Shown here: positions 17,014-26,290 of the stretch, piece by piece | Position numbering within the stretch: the first letter of the stretch is position 1 | Layout: the number at the start of each line of letters is the position of its first letter | DNA from: Candidatus Bathyarchaeia archaeon | GTDB lineage: Archaea; Thermoproteota; Bathyarchaeia; Bathyarchaeales; Bathycorpusculaceae | DNA: 64,000 bases | Direction: 5' to 3' | Assembly (NCBI GenBank): GCA_038728085.1 | Contig: JAVYUU010000003.1 | Location: forward strand, 62,001-126,000 | The notes under the pieces: model-generated | Seen by the model: only the letters and a program-made list of their open reading frames with translations | Databases searched by the model: none | Told to the model about the DNA's origin: nothing | Position numbers and translations under genes: made by a program

Positions 17014-17313
17014 ATGGGGAGGAAGATGCGCAAGCAAGATAAAGTGGTTCTGTGGCCCACATACTTCGACTCTACAAAGACACGAGGAGAAGGAAGAAAA
17101 GTGCCGAAAAACTTGGCTGTGCCCGTCCCGAGGATCTCCGAATTAAAGGAGGCTGTTGAAAAACTAGGTCTTGGACACGAACTTGTTCCAGACGCTTGTT
17201 ATCCCAAAACACCTTGGCTCAAAACGGGCATGCTTATTGTTGCGAAAAGGGAACCAAAGAACCAGATGCTAAAGAAAATAGCCAGACAATTACAGAAAAT
17301 TCGCGGTGTTTAA
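17014..17313 (+). CDS. srp19: Signal recognition particle protein SRP19
   Basis: 99 residues. SRP19 binds the tips of helices 6 and 8 of 7S RNA and lets SRP54 bind. Features are VVLWPTYFDSTKTRGEGRKVPKNLAVP (core read in parts), LVPDACYPKTPWLKTGMLIV and a basic C-terminus. The ATG directly follows the gltX stop. The next gene is convergent and 11 nt away. Confidence 0.93.
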   Translation: MGRKMRKQDKVVLWPTYFDSTKTRGEGRKVPKNLAVPVPRISELKEAVEKLGLGHELVPDACYPKTPWLKTGMLIVAKREPKNQMLKKIARQLQKIRGV

Positions 17314-17324
17314 TGAGCGCTTTC

Positions 17325-17723
17325 CTAGTCAGCCTCTTCTTCGCTTACTAAAACAGCGTTTATCACACCATTTTGACCCGGACGAGAGGTTACCCGCGCA
17401 AGGCCTAGGCTGGTTTCGATTATTGTGCCTTTTGTTATTACGCCTCTTCTGTCATAGTCGACGTTTGCCGGATTTTTGACAACCCGAATTATTTCCACCT
17501 TCTCAGTTTTTCCAGTTTTTAGGTCGGTTACACAGGCGTATTTTTCACTTAAAACTCTGACCTTTAAGTTGCCGCCCCTTCTTCTTTCAACTTTTCTTTT
17601 CGGCTCGCCGAGGACTGTTTCCGTTGGGAATGAACCTTGTTCAAATTTCCGCTTACCCCTATATGGTTTCCTTTTGCCTCCTGTTGGTTTCCTCTTATGT
17701 AAATCTCCATGCCAAACGGACAT
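17325..17723 (-). CDS. rps8e: 30S ribosomal protein S8e (eS8)
   Basis: 132 residues. The signatures are SVWHGDLHKRKPTGGKRKPYRGKRKFEQG-type N-terminus (residues 2-30) and the C-terminal KGTIIETSLGLARVTSRPGQNG. It is convergent with srp19. The 59-nt spacer before scpB contains AT-rich sequence fitting a promoter on the minus strand. Confidence 0.95.
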   Translation of the reverse strand: MSVWHGDLHKRKPTGGKRKPYRGKRKFEQGSFPTETVLGEPKRKVERRRGGNLKVRVLSEKYACVTDLKTGKTEKVEIIRVVKNPANVDYDRRGVITKGTIIETSLGLARVTSRPGQNGVINAVLVSEEEAD

Positions 17724-17782
17724 GACGATCCCTTATTTAGGCTTGTTCATATCACACTACTTAAAATATAAACCTATCCATC

Positions 17783-18412
17783 CTAAAGTTGCCAAGAGCC
17801 AGCGTTTTCCGCCGTCTTTTCTGATATTCTATCTTTTTCGAGGATTCTCCTCAATTCCCTTTTCATTGTCTGAATGTCATGGCTTAAGCCGAAATAATCT
17901 GCAAAATAGTCGGTTGTTTTTAAAACAGCTGAGCGTCCCTTTCTCTCCACGGCGATAAGACCCATCTCCTTGAGAAGCCGGATATGCCCGTAGGCGTGGT
18001 GTCCCCGAACTTCCACAACCCGCTTCTGCGAGATAGGCTGTCTCAAAGCGATGTAAGCCAATGTTTTAAGTGGACCGGTGGAGAGAAGCGGTTTCTTGAC
18101 AAGCTTTTTCACATAAGGCGTGTATTCGACTTTAAGTTGTAGGACGTATCTTTCATCCTTTAACTCCAAAATTTCTAGAGCTGTATTTCTGCCGGCATAC
18201 TCCCGCATAAGGGTCTTGACAAGCTTTTCCACTTTACGCCGCGACCTAGTTTTCAAAACTGAACAAAGTTCAGATATTGTTAAGGGGCGACCAGAAACAT
18301 ATAGTGCGGCCTCAATGAGAGCTAGCTCATTTAACTTCTCTCCTTGTTCAGTTGGGCGAAGGGCTTTTGATTCAGCTGGTTGGCTTTTCGCTTCCAGCTC
18401 CGAAGCCTCCAA
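17783..18412 (-). CDS. scpB: Segregation and condensation protein ScpB
   Basis: 209-residue double winged-helix subunit of the SMC-ScpAB condensin. It shows LALIEAALYVSGRPLTISELCSVLK, ERYVLQLKVEYTPYVKKLV, LSTGPLKTLAYIALRQPISQKRVVEVRG (in parts) and GLIAVERKGRSAVLKTTDYFADYFG, all family features. The predicted TTG start at 18412 overlaps scpA by 41 nt, and the N-terminal 25 residues are low-complexity and may not all be translated. It works with the two genes just upstream. Confidence 0.9.
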   Translation of the reverse strand: MEASELEAKSQPAESKALRPTEQGEKLNELALIEAALYVSGRPLTISELCSVLKTRSRRKVEKLVKTLMREYAGRNTALEILELKDERYVLQLKVEYTPYVKKLVKKPLLSTGPLKTLAYIALRQPISQKRVVEVRGHHAYGHIRLLKEMGLIAVERKGRSAVLKTTDYFADYFGLSHDIQTMKRELRRILEKDRISEKTAENAGSWQL

Positions 18413-19067
18413 CAGTTATGTAAATTTCCTCTGTTTCCTCGTCTTGCCACAAACTCACTTTTTCGTTTTGAGCTAAGAACAGCAACAGAATGAATGTTCG
18501 AATAGCCTCCAACCGCGTCATTCCCTTAATTAAAGTTGAGAATTGGATAATCCCTGCACCCCTCACCATTTCACAAAGCCTTTTGTAGAGCCTTTCCATT
18601 TGAAGCTCGATTTCCACTAGATAGTAATCGAGTTGCGGAAAGATCTCTGAAGGAGCTGGGAGAACTGGTTCAGATTGTGCTTTCAGAGGTTTTAGGAGCA
18701 TCTCACTCTTCAAAACGTCATCTAAAACTTCCAATAGATGCCTTATAGTTGTAGCTGTTAACTCATGTCTGAGAGGAAGGAAGAGGGGAGGAGGAATAAA
18801 ATCTCGAGGAGGCTTTGGAGGAGGGGGAGGTTCCTGGAGGTGCAGCAGCAGCTTCGATTTCATGAGGTATATGAAGGCAGAAGAATCTAAAGCAACGCCT
18901 GAAGCCCTGAAGTCCACTTGTCCAGTTTTCTCCATCTCCTCTAGAAAAGTGGTTAGAAGATAGGCGATGTTAATGTTCCAAGGACTTAGCTTCTCAAGTT
19001 TATGGAACTCGAAAAGGACGTTCCATGGCGGTCGAAGGTAAAAGGGCTTCTTGATTACCATAGCCAT
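18372..19067 (-). CDS. scpA: Segregation and condensation protein ScpA (kleisin)
   Basis: 231-residue kleisin that bridges SMC heads. The N-terminal helix region (FEFHKLEKLSPWNINIAYLLTTFLEEMEK) matches the SMC-neck-binding domain, a variable linker with a PPPPPKPP stretch follows near residues 98-106, and the C-terminal winged helix (TRLEAIRTFILLLFLAQNEKVSLWQDEETEEIYI, read in parts) binds the SMC cap. Its ATG overlaps the smc stop by 1 nt, so translation is coupled. Confidence 0.9.
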   Translation of the reverse strand: MAMVIKKPFYLRPPWNVLFEFHKLEKLSPWNINIAYLLTTFLEEMEKTGQVDFRASGVALDSSAFIYLMKSKLLLHLQEPPPPPKPPRDFIPPPLFLPLRHELTATTIRHLLEVLDDVLKSEMLLKPLKAQSEPVLPAPSEIFPQLDYYLVEIELQMERLYKRLCEMVRGAGIIQFSTLIKGMTRLEAIRTFILLLFLAQNEKVSLWQDEETEEIYITVGGFGAGSEKPTS

Positions 19068-22000
19068 TAGCTTGGCACCTCAAGGAATTTTGCTGAAACA
19101 ACATTGGAGACTCCATTTCGCCCATAAACTCCATACACCTTTTGCGCCTTGTTAACCATTTCAGGCTTCAAGGTTATAACAATGAACTGAGCCTTCTCTG
19201 ACTCCTCCAAGAGAAGATCGGCGAGCTTTGAAACGTGAAACGGATCTAAGTGGGCGTCCACCTCATCCATAATGTAGAAGGCAGCGGGTGAAAACTCCTT
19301 TATGGCGAACAGGAAAGCTACAGCGGCAACAGAGCGTTCCCCACCACTGGCTCCGCTGACAACTATTGAGGGTTTGTTCGGGAACTGAACAATCATCTCT
19401 ATTCCACCGGTGAAAGGATCCTCGGGATTTTCAAGTTTTAAAGTGGCAAAGCCTCCTCCAGTGAGTTTGGAGAAGTATTTCTGTAGGTTTTGGTTTATCT
19501 TTTCGAAGGCTTCGAGGAAAACTCTGCGTTTTTTGCTTTCAATTTCCTCCATGAACTTGATTATGGCTTGTTTCTCCCTTTCAAGCTCGTTCATCCGCAG
19601 GGATAACTCCTTGTAACGTGCAATTTGCTCGGCATAATGCGATAATGCAAGCTGGTTTACACCTTCTATCCTCTCAAACTCGAATTTCAACATTTTCAAG
19701 ACAGCCTCGGCTTCCTCAACCTCTTTGGGCGTCACTTTTAACGGTTTATCATAGCCGAACTGTCTCAGCTGGTTTTGCCACTGCTCAAGCTGAATGAGGG
19801 ATGTCTGAATGTTTAACTGATACTGGTTCCATAGACGGTCTGCCTCCTCATATTCAGCGTCAAGTCCCCGAAGCACCTTGTCAATCTCATCTATCTGAGT
19901 GGTGAACTTCTGCGCCTCCTCCTTGGCGGACAAAACCGTTCTGGATAGCTCGTCGCGGTTTTTCTCCAGTTCAACCAGTTCCTGCTTGAGTTTCTCTCTT
20001 TCCTTTAACGCCTCTTCAACTTCAGCTTCAACCTTTTTTAGTTGCTGCTCAACTCTTAAAAGTTGGATCCTAGCGTTCTGGTAGCCCGTTCTCAAAACAT
20101 TGTCGTATTGCGATTGAAGAGTTGAGATCTCAGTTTGAACGGTGCTTAGTTTCTGCCTTAAAGTGTTTATTTCTTCTGCAATTTTCTCCCTCCTGGTTTC
20201 CATCTCTTGGATGTTTGCCGGATCAGCTTTCCTTCTTAAAACGGCCAATTCGCTCTGGAGCCTGCGGATCTCCTTTTGTATGGCGCTTTTCTCTGCTTGA
20301 CACGTCCAAATTTTTGTCTTTTCGGCTTCAATCTCACTTTCAATTCTCTTAATGTTAGAGTCTATTCTCTTAATGTTAACTCTTGTTCGCCTGATGCTTC
20401 TCTTGACCCTGGCTATTTCTCTGTCAAGCATAGTTATGGCTTCTGATAAACGGGCAATTTCAACACGGGTTTTATCTATCTCCTCTTCCAAAGAAGCTAT
20501 GTCGCTCTCCCTTCTGAGGAGGTGCTGCTGTAAAGCCTTCACCGCTTCATCGAGGCTTTTTATAGCTGCCTCGCTTGGAATGATTGCTGAGAAGTCTATT
20601 GGTGCTCGGTAGTAGCCGCTTTCCAAAGCACCGCCTGGCTCATATAAATCGCCGTTAACCGTAACAACTCTGTAGCCTTCATTGGATAGAGCTAAAGCAG
20701 TTTTATCTTCTTGAACGACCAGCGTGTCTCCAAGGACAAAGTACACTGCAGGTTCGTATTGTTTTGCACATTTCACAAAGGAAAAGGCAGCGCCATTAAC
20801 ACCCTTAACCTCCGGAACATTGACGGGTTTCACGTTGGAAACGCCTTCGAGGGGAATAATCTTTATGCGGCCAAGCTTCATTCTGCGCAGCGTTTCAGTG
20901 CACGTGAAAGCCGCGTCCAAGTCCTTAACAACTATGGCGTCCAACCATCCGCCGGCAGCAGCCTCAATTGCCTGTTGGTAGGCTTTGTCGATCTTTATTA
21001 GGTTGCGTAGTCTGCCATAAACTCCGGGTATTACACCAAGCTCGCCGAGTTCCTCTATACTCCTTAAGGCTTTCTCTTCGGCGGCTAGGGTTTCTGCGAG
21101 TTCCCTTTGGGTGGCGAATTCCACAACAGCCTCTCGTGCAGAGTCAGCTATTTTTCCGGCTTCGGCTATTTCCCGTTCTATGGCTTCTTTTTGGGCTATT
21201 CGCCTTTCAAGCATACGTTCCAAGTTTTTAAGTTGATTTTTCTGTTCCCCTTGAACTTTCTCCAGCTCAGCCTTAGACTTCTCTAATTCATCGAGGGTTT
21301 GGGCGAAACGCTCCCTTCGTTCCCTTAAGTCTTTAAGCCGTTTCTCACGGATTTTTATAGCTGTCTGGCTCTTCGCCTGCTCAGACCTCAAGAGTGCAAG
21401 CCTTTTATAGTTCTTATCAAGCTGCGACTCTATTTCGCGTATTCTCTTGCTGTTTTCGCCGAGACTCTCCCAAAGTTGGACAACTTCCCTTGCAAGGGCA
21501 TCGTGCTCCGCTTGCTTTGCATTTATCTCATCTAAAATCTGCTCATATTCTACTCTTAAACGCCTTATTTTCAGTCGGTTTTCGTGAATCTCGTTTCTAA
21601 TGGACTGGTATTGCTGAAGGTCGTTTTCTCTAACCCTTCTCAAACCTTCAAGGCTGGCTTTTCCAGAGCTTATTTTCGTCGTAAGTTCGGTGATTTTTGA
21701 TTTAAGCTCACCTATCTTCATTTGAACTCTCAGAACTTGAGAACTGCCCTCTTCAACAATTTCAGAACTTAGCTTTCGCCACTCATTCTCTATTTCTCTA
21801 CGCTTAAGTCTGTACCGATCTCGAACAGCCTTAATCTTTTCAAGTCTACTTTTAATTTTCTCAGCTTGGATGGAGTCGCGTTCTATCTTCTCCCGAATCT
21901 GGGTTATGTCGTAGGAAAGTTTAACAGCCTCAAACTTTTTGATTTCATTTTTCAGAAAGTTATAGCGGAGAAGTTCATTTCGCTCCCTCTCCAAGTCCTC

Positions 22001-22618
22001 GACGCGTCTCTGCACTTCGTCGATTCTGCCCATGGCAGTGCGTATTGAGAGGTCTGCAGCGCGTAGTTTCTCTTCAGCCTCGGCCTTTTCAGCGTCATAT
22101 TGGGCTATTCCAACAAGGTCTTCGATTATTTTGCGCCTTTCGATTGGAGAGACGTCCGCCAACCGTGTTATGGTGCCCTGTGGGATTATGTTTTGGCTTG
22201 TGAAGCTTATTCCAGCCATGGAGAGAATCTCGGTAAGATAGGCTCTCGAAATTCTTCTTCCATTAAGTCTGTACACGCTTTGACCGTTCCGGTAAACCTC
22301 ACGGGAAATTGTAACCGTGGTGGTGTCAACGGGTATACGTCCATCCGAATTATCAAATTGTATTACGACCTTAGCCATTCTAGCCTTTTCCAAGCCAGCC
22401 TTATCAGAACCTTGGAAAATTAGTCCTGCAGCTGTTTCTGCTCGAAGTCTTTTTACGCTTAACTCACCTAGGGCGAATAAGACAGCGTCAACGATGTTTG
22501 TTTTCCCGCTGCCGTTAGGACCGGTTATCGCTGTAAAACCTTTATCCAAAAGAATCTTGACAGTTTGCGGTCCGAAGGATTTGAAACCTTTAAGCTCTAT
22601 TTTCTTGATATAGGGCAT
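19067..22618 (-). CDS. smc: Chromosome segregation protein SMC
   Basis: 1183 residues, the normal SMC length. The Walker A GPNGSGKT is at residues 33-40, followed by two long coiled-coil arms. Between them is the hinge (about 520-690, beginning near LGVIPGVYGRLRNLI and containing GYYRAPIDFS). The ABC signature VVSGASGGERSVAAVAFLF is near 1085 and Walker B FYIMDEVDAHLDPF near 1115. It forms the ring of archaeal condensin that organises and segregates chromosomes, with ScpA and ScpB encoded directly downstream. Confidence 0.97.
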   Translation of the reverse strand: MPYIKKIELKGFKSFGPQTVKILLDKGFTAITGPNGSGKTNIVDAVLFALGELSVKRLRAETAAGLIFQGSDKAGLEKARMAKVVIQFDNSDGRIPVDTTTVTISREVYRNGQSVYRLNGRRISRAYLTEILSMAGISFTSQNIIPQGTITRLADVSPIERRKIIEDLVGIAQYDAEKAEAEEKLRAADLSIRTAMGRIDEVQRRVEDLERERNELLRYNFLKNEIKKFEAVKLSYDITQIREKIERDSIQAEKIKSRLEKIKAVRDRYRLKRREIENEWRKLSSEIVEEGSSQVLRVQMKIGELKSKITELTTKISSGKASLEGLRRVRENDLQQYQSIRNEIHENRLKIRRLRVEYEQILDEINAKQAEHDALAREVVQLWESLGENSKRIREIESQLDKNYKRLALLRSEQAKSQTAIKIREKRLKDLRERRERFAQTLDELEKSKAELEKVQGEQKNQLKNLERMLERRIAQKEAIEREIAEAGKIADSAREAVVEFATQRELAETLAAEEKALRSIEELGELGVIPGVYGRLRNLIKIDKAYQQAIEAAAGGWLDAIVVKDLDAAFTCTETLRRMKLGRIKIIPLEGVSNVKPVNVPEVKGVNGAAFSFVKCAKQYEPAVYFVLGDTLVVQEDKTALALSNEGYRVVTVNGDLYEPGGALESGYYRAPIDFSAIIPSEAAIKSLDEAVKALQQHLLRRESDIASLEEEIDKTRVEIARLSEAITMLDREIARVKRSIRRTRVNIKRIDSNIKRIESEIEAEKTKIWTCQAEKSAIQKEIRRLQSELAVLRRKADPANIQEMETRREKIAEEINTLRQKLSTVQTEISTLQSQYDNVLRTGYQNARIQLLRVEQQLKKVEAEVEEALKEREKLKQELVELEKNRDELSRTVLSAKEEAQKFTTQIDEIDKVLRGLDAEYEEADRLWNQYQLNIQTSLIQLEQWQNQLRQFGYDKPLKVTPKEVEEAEAVLKMLKFEFERIEGVNQLALSHYAEQIARYKELSLRMNELEREKQAIIKFMEEIESKKRRVFLEAFEKINQNLQKYFSKLTGGGFATLKLENPEDPFTGGIEMIVQFPNKPSIVVSGASGGERSVAAVAFLFAIKEFSPAAFYIMDEVDAHLDPFHVSKLADLLLEESEKAQFIVITLKPEMVNKAQKVYGVYGRNGVSNVVSAKFLEVPS

Positions 22619-22680
22619 TAAACTGCGCCCTCACCCGCCATGAAACTAGCAGCATTTTGACTTGGTTCTGTACGATTTCT

Positions 22681-22689
22681 CTATAAAAG
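22681..22689 (-). promoter_or_regulatory. TATA box of the smc-scpA-scpB operon
   Basis: CTTTTATAG on the minus strand, 63 nt upstream of the smc ATG, predicts transcription starting near 22655-22662 and a leader of about 40 nt. It lies in the 113-nt gap between smc and the unknown gene upstream. Confidence 0.5.
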
Positions 22690-22731
22690 TGTTGCATTAG
22701 CATGCTTTAACAGTTATGCACTTTAAAAAGG

Positions 22732-23253
22732 CTATTTGCAGACCTTCGAACCATAGAGTGTAGCCATTTTCTTGACAAACTGTTTAATACGCTCGTTCTC
22801 ACCGTAAACAAGCAGGTATCCGTCCACTTGCACCTCGGAAGAGAGTTTTAGCTCTTCCGCCAAAGCCTTAAGCGCGTCTATAGGTGTCTCTTCTGAGATT
22901 TTAACGCGAATCCAACGTTGATCTCGAGGGAGGCCGGGAACAAATCTCAAGGTAGCCTCGCCTTCATCTACTTTTCTGATAGCGTCTTCAAGTTTCTTAA
23001 GCCAGTCTTCAACATACTCTTCTCCAAACTTTTGCCCTTCTGAAAACAAAAAGGATTCCACGTTGTTTAGGCACTCCTCAATCTTCTGGCTTGTTTCAAG
23101 CCGTGAAGGGTCAGCCCTTAAAACGTTGATTAGGGTTCGCGTATGTTTCAAGTCATCAAAAATGCTGGTTGGGATTTGGACGCCTCTCCTCCGAAGGTCT
23201 GTTAGCATTTCCTCTAAAACTTTCCAAACCGCTAGGTAGCCCATACTTCCCAT
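22732..23253 (-). CDS. Archaeal protein of unknown function, possibly DUF2096
   Basis: 173 residues (ATG 23253, or ATG 23244 three codons in). Residues 1-90 are helical and charged (AVWKVLEEMLTDLRRRGVQIPTSIFDDLKHTRTLINVL). The C-terminal half reads as alternating strands and helices (GEATLRFVPGLPRDQRWIRVKI, TPIDALKALAEELKLSSEVQVDGYLLVYGENERI). This resembles the archaeal DUF2096 group as I recall it, but I am not certain. A TTTATAG box near 23272-23278 is only about 25-30 nt upstream, so the message may be nearly leaderless. It precedes smc on the same strand. Confidence 0.6.
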   Translation of the reverse strand: MGSMGYLAVWKVLEEMLTDLRRRGVQIPTSIFDDLKHTRTLINVLRADPSRLETSQKIEECLNNVESFLFSEGQKFGEEYVEDWLKKLEDAIRKVDEGEATLRFVPGLPRDQRWIRVKISEETPIDALKALAEELKLSSEVQVDGYLLVYGENERIKQFVKKMATLYGSKVCK

Positions 23254-23408
23254 CCAAGATTAAGCCGGGGATCCTATAAATGATTATTGATTTTGAATGA
23301 AATTTCGGTTTTAATAACGCCATGTGATTCCGCTGTTTAGGAAAAGGTTTTTAGTTAAGTTGCTATATGAGTGTTCAGCAAACATTTGGCAATGCGGAGT
23401 TGATGTTG

Positions 23409-24137
23409 ATGTCTGTATTTGCAGCTCCAGGAGCGTATGACCGCGCGATAACGGTTTTCTCACCGGACGGTAGGCTCTTTCAAGTTGAATATGCCATGGA
23501 ACTTGTCAACCGTGGTGCAACAATTATAGGAATAAAATGTCCAGAGGGGGTTGTTTTAGGGGCTGAGGAGACTATTGAGCCCCTAGAGGAGTCTGAAACC
23601 TCCTGGAAGATTTTCAAGATTGACGAGCATATAGGCGCGGCGATTGTAGGATTAAGCTCCGACGCTAGAGTTTTAATCGATAACGCTCGAATTTACGCGC
23701 AGAGCAACAGGCTCACATATGACGAGCCCATAGATGTGGAAGTTGTAACTAAAAGGGTCTGCGACATAAAGCAGCTTTACACGCAACATGGAGGCGTGAG
23801 GCCCTTTGGAGTTTCTTTAATATTCGGCGGCGTCGATAAGACTGGATGTCGTCTTTTTGCAACCCATCCAAGCGGCACTTATAGGGGACATAAAGCTATA
23901 GCGGTGGGTGCTGGAAAAGATACAGCCATGAGTATTCTTCGGGAAGAGTACCGCGATGGTATGAGCCTTGAGGATGCTATAAAGCTTGCAGTGAAGTGTT
24001 TAGTGAAGGCTCTTGAAGCTAGGGGGCTTCAGCCGAGGATAAAGATTGCGGTTATTCCAGCGGCTACGAAGAAAATGGAGATGCTCAGCGACGAGGTCGT
24101 TGAAAGCTACATGAAGAAACTGGGTTTAGGCAAGTGA
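23409..24137 (+). CDS. psmA: Proteasome subunit alpha
   Basis: About 242 residues forming the outer rings of the archaeal 20S proteasome. The gate and signature segment is YDRAITVFSPDGRLFQVEYAMELVNRG, followed by GVVLGAEE, DARVLIDNARIYAQSNRLTY and GRLFATHPSGTY-type DEGCRLFATHPSGTY (here TGCRLFATHPSGTYRG). ATG 23409 (MSVFAAPGAYDRAIT) is preferred because GCGGAG at 23394-23399 is spaced for it and the N-terminus then matches family length. An upstream ATG at 23367 would add 14 residues. TTTTAATAA near 23309 may be its TATA box. Confidence 0.93.
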   Translation: MSVFAAPGAYDRAITVFSPDGRLFQVEYAMELVNRGATIIGIKCPEGVVLGAEETIEPLEESETSWKIFKIDEHIGAAIVGLSSDARVLIDNARIYAQSNRLTYDEPIDVEVVTKRVCDIKQLYTQHGGVRPFGVSLIFGGVDKTGCRLFATHPSGTYRGHKAIAVGAGKDTAMSILREEYRDGMSLEDAIKLAVKCLVKALEARGLQPRIKIAVIPAATKKMEMLSDEVVESYMKKLGLGK

Positions 24138-24144
24138 ATTTGAA

Positions 24145-24834
24145 ATGAGCGAGAAATACACTATTGCCCGCATTTCAAAGGGAAACGAGCACTTTGAGAT
24201 CCTCGTGAAACCCGACAAAGCCTTAGACTATCGCATGGGAAAAATATCCGCCATAACCGAAGTTCTCGTTACGGAAACCATCTTTTCAGATGCCAGTAAG
24301 GGCACGAAAGTTTCAGAGGAGGCTCTCCGCAAAGCCTTTGGAACAACAGATCCCCTTAAAGTAGCAGACATAATTGTCAAAAAGGGCACGTTACAGTTGA
24401 CAACGGAACAACGTAGAAAAATGATTGAGGAGAAACGCAGACAAATAATCTCCTTTATATCAAAGAACTGTGTTGACCCAAGGACGAATCTGCCCCATCC
24501 ACCGATGCGCATCGAGCAAGCAATGGAACAAATTCACTATTCAATAGACCCGTTCAAGCCAACAGAAGAACAGGCAAGAGAAGTAATTAAGCTATTGCGA
24601 CAGGTTCTGCCACTAAAAATGGAGCAGGTTTCAGTCAGCGTTCATGTACCAGCAGAATATGCGGCAAAAGCCTATGGAACAATAAAGGCCATGGGAACCA
24701 TTAAGCGTGAAGAATGGCGAGCTGACGGCTCATGGCATGGAATACTGGAAATGCCAGCGGGTCTCTACGGGCCGTTCCTTGAAAAGATTGGGGAAGTAAC
24801 TAAAGGGAATGCTGAGGCAAAAATAATATCGTAA
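24145..24834 (+). CDS. sbds: Ribosome maturation protein SBDS/Sdo1
   Basis: 229 residues. In eukaryotes SBDS with EFL1 releases eIF6 from 60S subunits, and the archaeal protein is thought to act in large-subunit maturation. Family features are YTIARISKGNEHFEILVKPDKALDYR, KGTKVSEEALRKAFGTTDPLKVADIIVKKGTLQLTTEQRR (in parts), RTNLPHPPMRIEQAM and the C-terminal GSWHGILEMPAG. It lies 7 nt after psmA in the conserved psmA-sbds-exosome superoperon. Confidence 0.95.
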   Translation: MSEKYTIARISKGNEHFEILVKPDKALDYRMGKISAITEVLVTETIFSDASKGTKVSEEALRKAFGTTDPLKVADIIVKKGTLQLTTEQRRKMIEEKRRQIISFISKNCVDPRTNLPHPPMRIEQAMEQIHYSIDPFKPTEEQAREVIKLLRQVLPLKMEQVSVSVHVPAEYAAKAYGTIKAMGTIKREEWRADGSWHGILEMPAGLYGPFLEKIGEVTKGNAEAKIIS

Positions 24835-24846
24835 AATTATGGTTGG

Positions 24847-25554
24847 ATGTTTATGCCCACGTTTTTTGAAAGGAGACAGCTTGTTGTACCCGGGGACTTG
24901 TTAGCTGAAGGCGACTATATTGCCGGGGAGAACACCTTCAAATCAAATAATAGGATTTACGCTACCAGAATAGGCCTCGTGGAGTATGAGGACAAGAAGA
25001 TTAACGTTGTTGCTTTGAGGGCCTTTTATGTTCCAAGGGTTGGAGACACGGTTATAGGAACAGTTGTGGAGGTTGGATTCAACGGGTGGGTTGTTGACAT
25101 TAACGCACCCTATCTTGCATTATTGAGGGCCTCCGAGGTTTTGAACAGGCCCTTTAAACCGCAAAAGGATGATTTGACACAGGTTCTTGATGTTGGCGAT
25201 TTGGTTGTGGCGAAAATAGTCTCTTATGATAGAACGCATAATCCCCAGTTGAGTGTGGACGAACCGGGACTTGGGAAAATTACCCGTGGACAAATAGTGA
25301 AGATAACGCCCACAAAGATTCCCCGTGTGATTGGAAAGAAGGGTTCGATGATTTCCATGATAAAGCAGGAGACCGGATGTCACATAGTTTTAGGCCAGAA
25401 TGGAGTCATACTTATCACGGGGAAAAGCCTAGAGGATGAGGAGTTGGCGATGATGGCAATTCACAAGATTGAGGAGGAATCCCACACCATGGGGTTGACT
25501 GACCGCATATTACAGATGATTAGAAAGGAGAAGGAGAAAAGAGGGAGTAATTAA
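24847..25554 (+). CDS. rrp4: Exosome subunit Rrp4
   Basis: 235-residue RNA-binding cap protein of the archaeal exosome. The order is an N-terminal domain ([19 protein letters not shown]), an S1 domain ([29 protein letters not shown], about 60-125) and a KH domain ([29 protein letters not shown], about 155-190, in parts). The cap feeds RNA to the Rrp41-Rrp42 hexamer encoded by the next two genes. Confidence 0.95.
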   Translation: MFMPTFFERRQLVVPGDLLAEGDYIAGENTFKSNNRIYATRIGLVEYEDKKINVVALRAFYVPRVGDTVIGTVVEVGFNGWVVDINAPYLALLRASEVLNRPFKPQKDDLTQVLDVGDLVVAKIVSYDRTHNPQLSVDEPGLGKITRGQIVKITPTKIPRVIGKKGSMISMIKQETGCHIVLGQNGVILITGKSLEDEELAMMAIHKIEEESHTMGLTDRILQMIRKEKEKRGSN

Positions 25555-25555
25555 A

Positions 25556-26290
25556 ATGAGCCAGAAAACCGAAAAACTTGTTGACAAAAAAGGATTGAGA
25601 CTTGATGGAAGAAAACCAGATGAGCTTAGACCCATAAAAATTGAGGTTGGTGTGCTTTCAAACGCTGACGGGTCAGCCTATATTGAACAGGGCAAAAACA
25701 AGATTTTAGCCGCCGTATATGGGCCGAAGGAGCTTCACCCCAAGCATTTAGCCTTGCCAGACCGCATGGTTTTAAGATGCCGTTATCACATGGCACCCTT
25801 TTCCGTTCAAGAACGCAAATCTCCGGCTCCTTCAAGACGGGAGATAGAGCTTTCAAAGGTTATTAGAGAAGCCATTGAGCCAGCTGTTTTCGTGGAGTAT
25901 TATCCGCGTACAGCAGTGGACATTTTCATTGAAGTTTTACAGGCTGATGGAAGCACAAGATGTACAAGTATAACGGCTGCCTCCTTGGCCTTGGCTGATG
26001 CTGGAATCCCAATGCGGGATTTGGTGGCAGCATGTTCAGCCGGCAAAGTTGAGGACATGATAGTTCTTGACTTAATGGATATTGAGGACAAGGTTGGCTC
26101 GGCGGATGTGCCAGTGGCTTACATGCCAAATTTAGGGGTCATCACACTTTTGCAGATGGATGGAATCTTAACACCGGAGGAGTTTGAGAAAGCTGTAAAC
26201 CTTGCTATTGAAGGTTGTAAGAAAATCTATGCCATGCAGAAGGAAGCCTTAAAAGCTAGGTATGTGAGCGTTAAGGAGGTTGAAGAGTAA
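25556..26290 (+). CDS. rrp41: Exosome complex exonuclease Rrp41
   Basis: 244-residue RNase PH-fold phosphorolytic 3'-5' exonuclease, the catalytic subunit of the exosome ring. Features are [42 protein letters not shown], the RNA/phosphate-binding Arg stretch [22 protein letters not shown] and the catalytic acidic segment [22 protein letters not shown]. It directly follows rrp4 and overlaps the rrp42 start by 1 nt. Confidence 0.96.
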   Translation: MSQKTEKLVDKKGLRLDGRKPDELRPIKIEVGVLSNADGSAYIEQGKNKILAAVYGPKELHPKHLALPDRMVLRCRYHMAPFSVQERKSPAPSRREIELSKVIREAIEPAVFVEYYPRTAVDIFIEVLQADGSTRCTSITAASLALADAGIPMRDLVAACSAGKVEDMIVLDLMDIEDKVGSADVPVAYMPNLGVITLLQMDGILTPEEFEKAVNLAIEGCKKIYAMQKEALKARYVSVKEVEE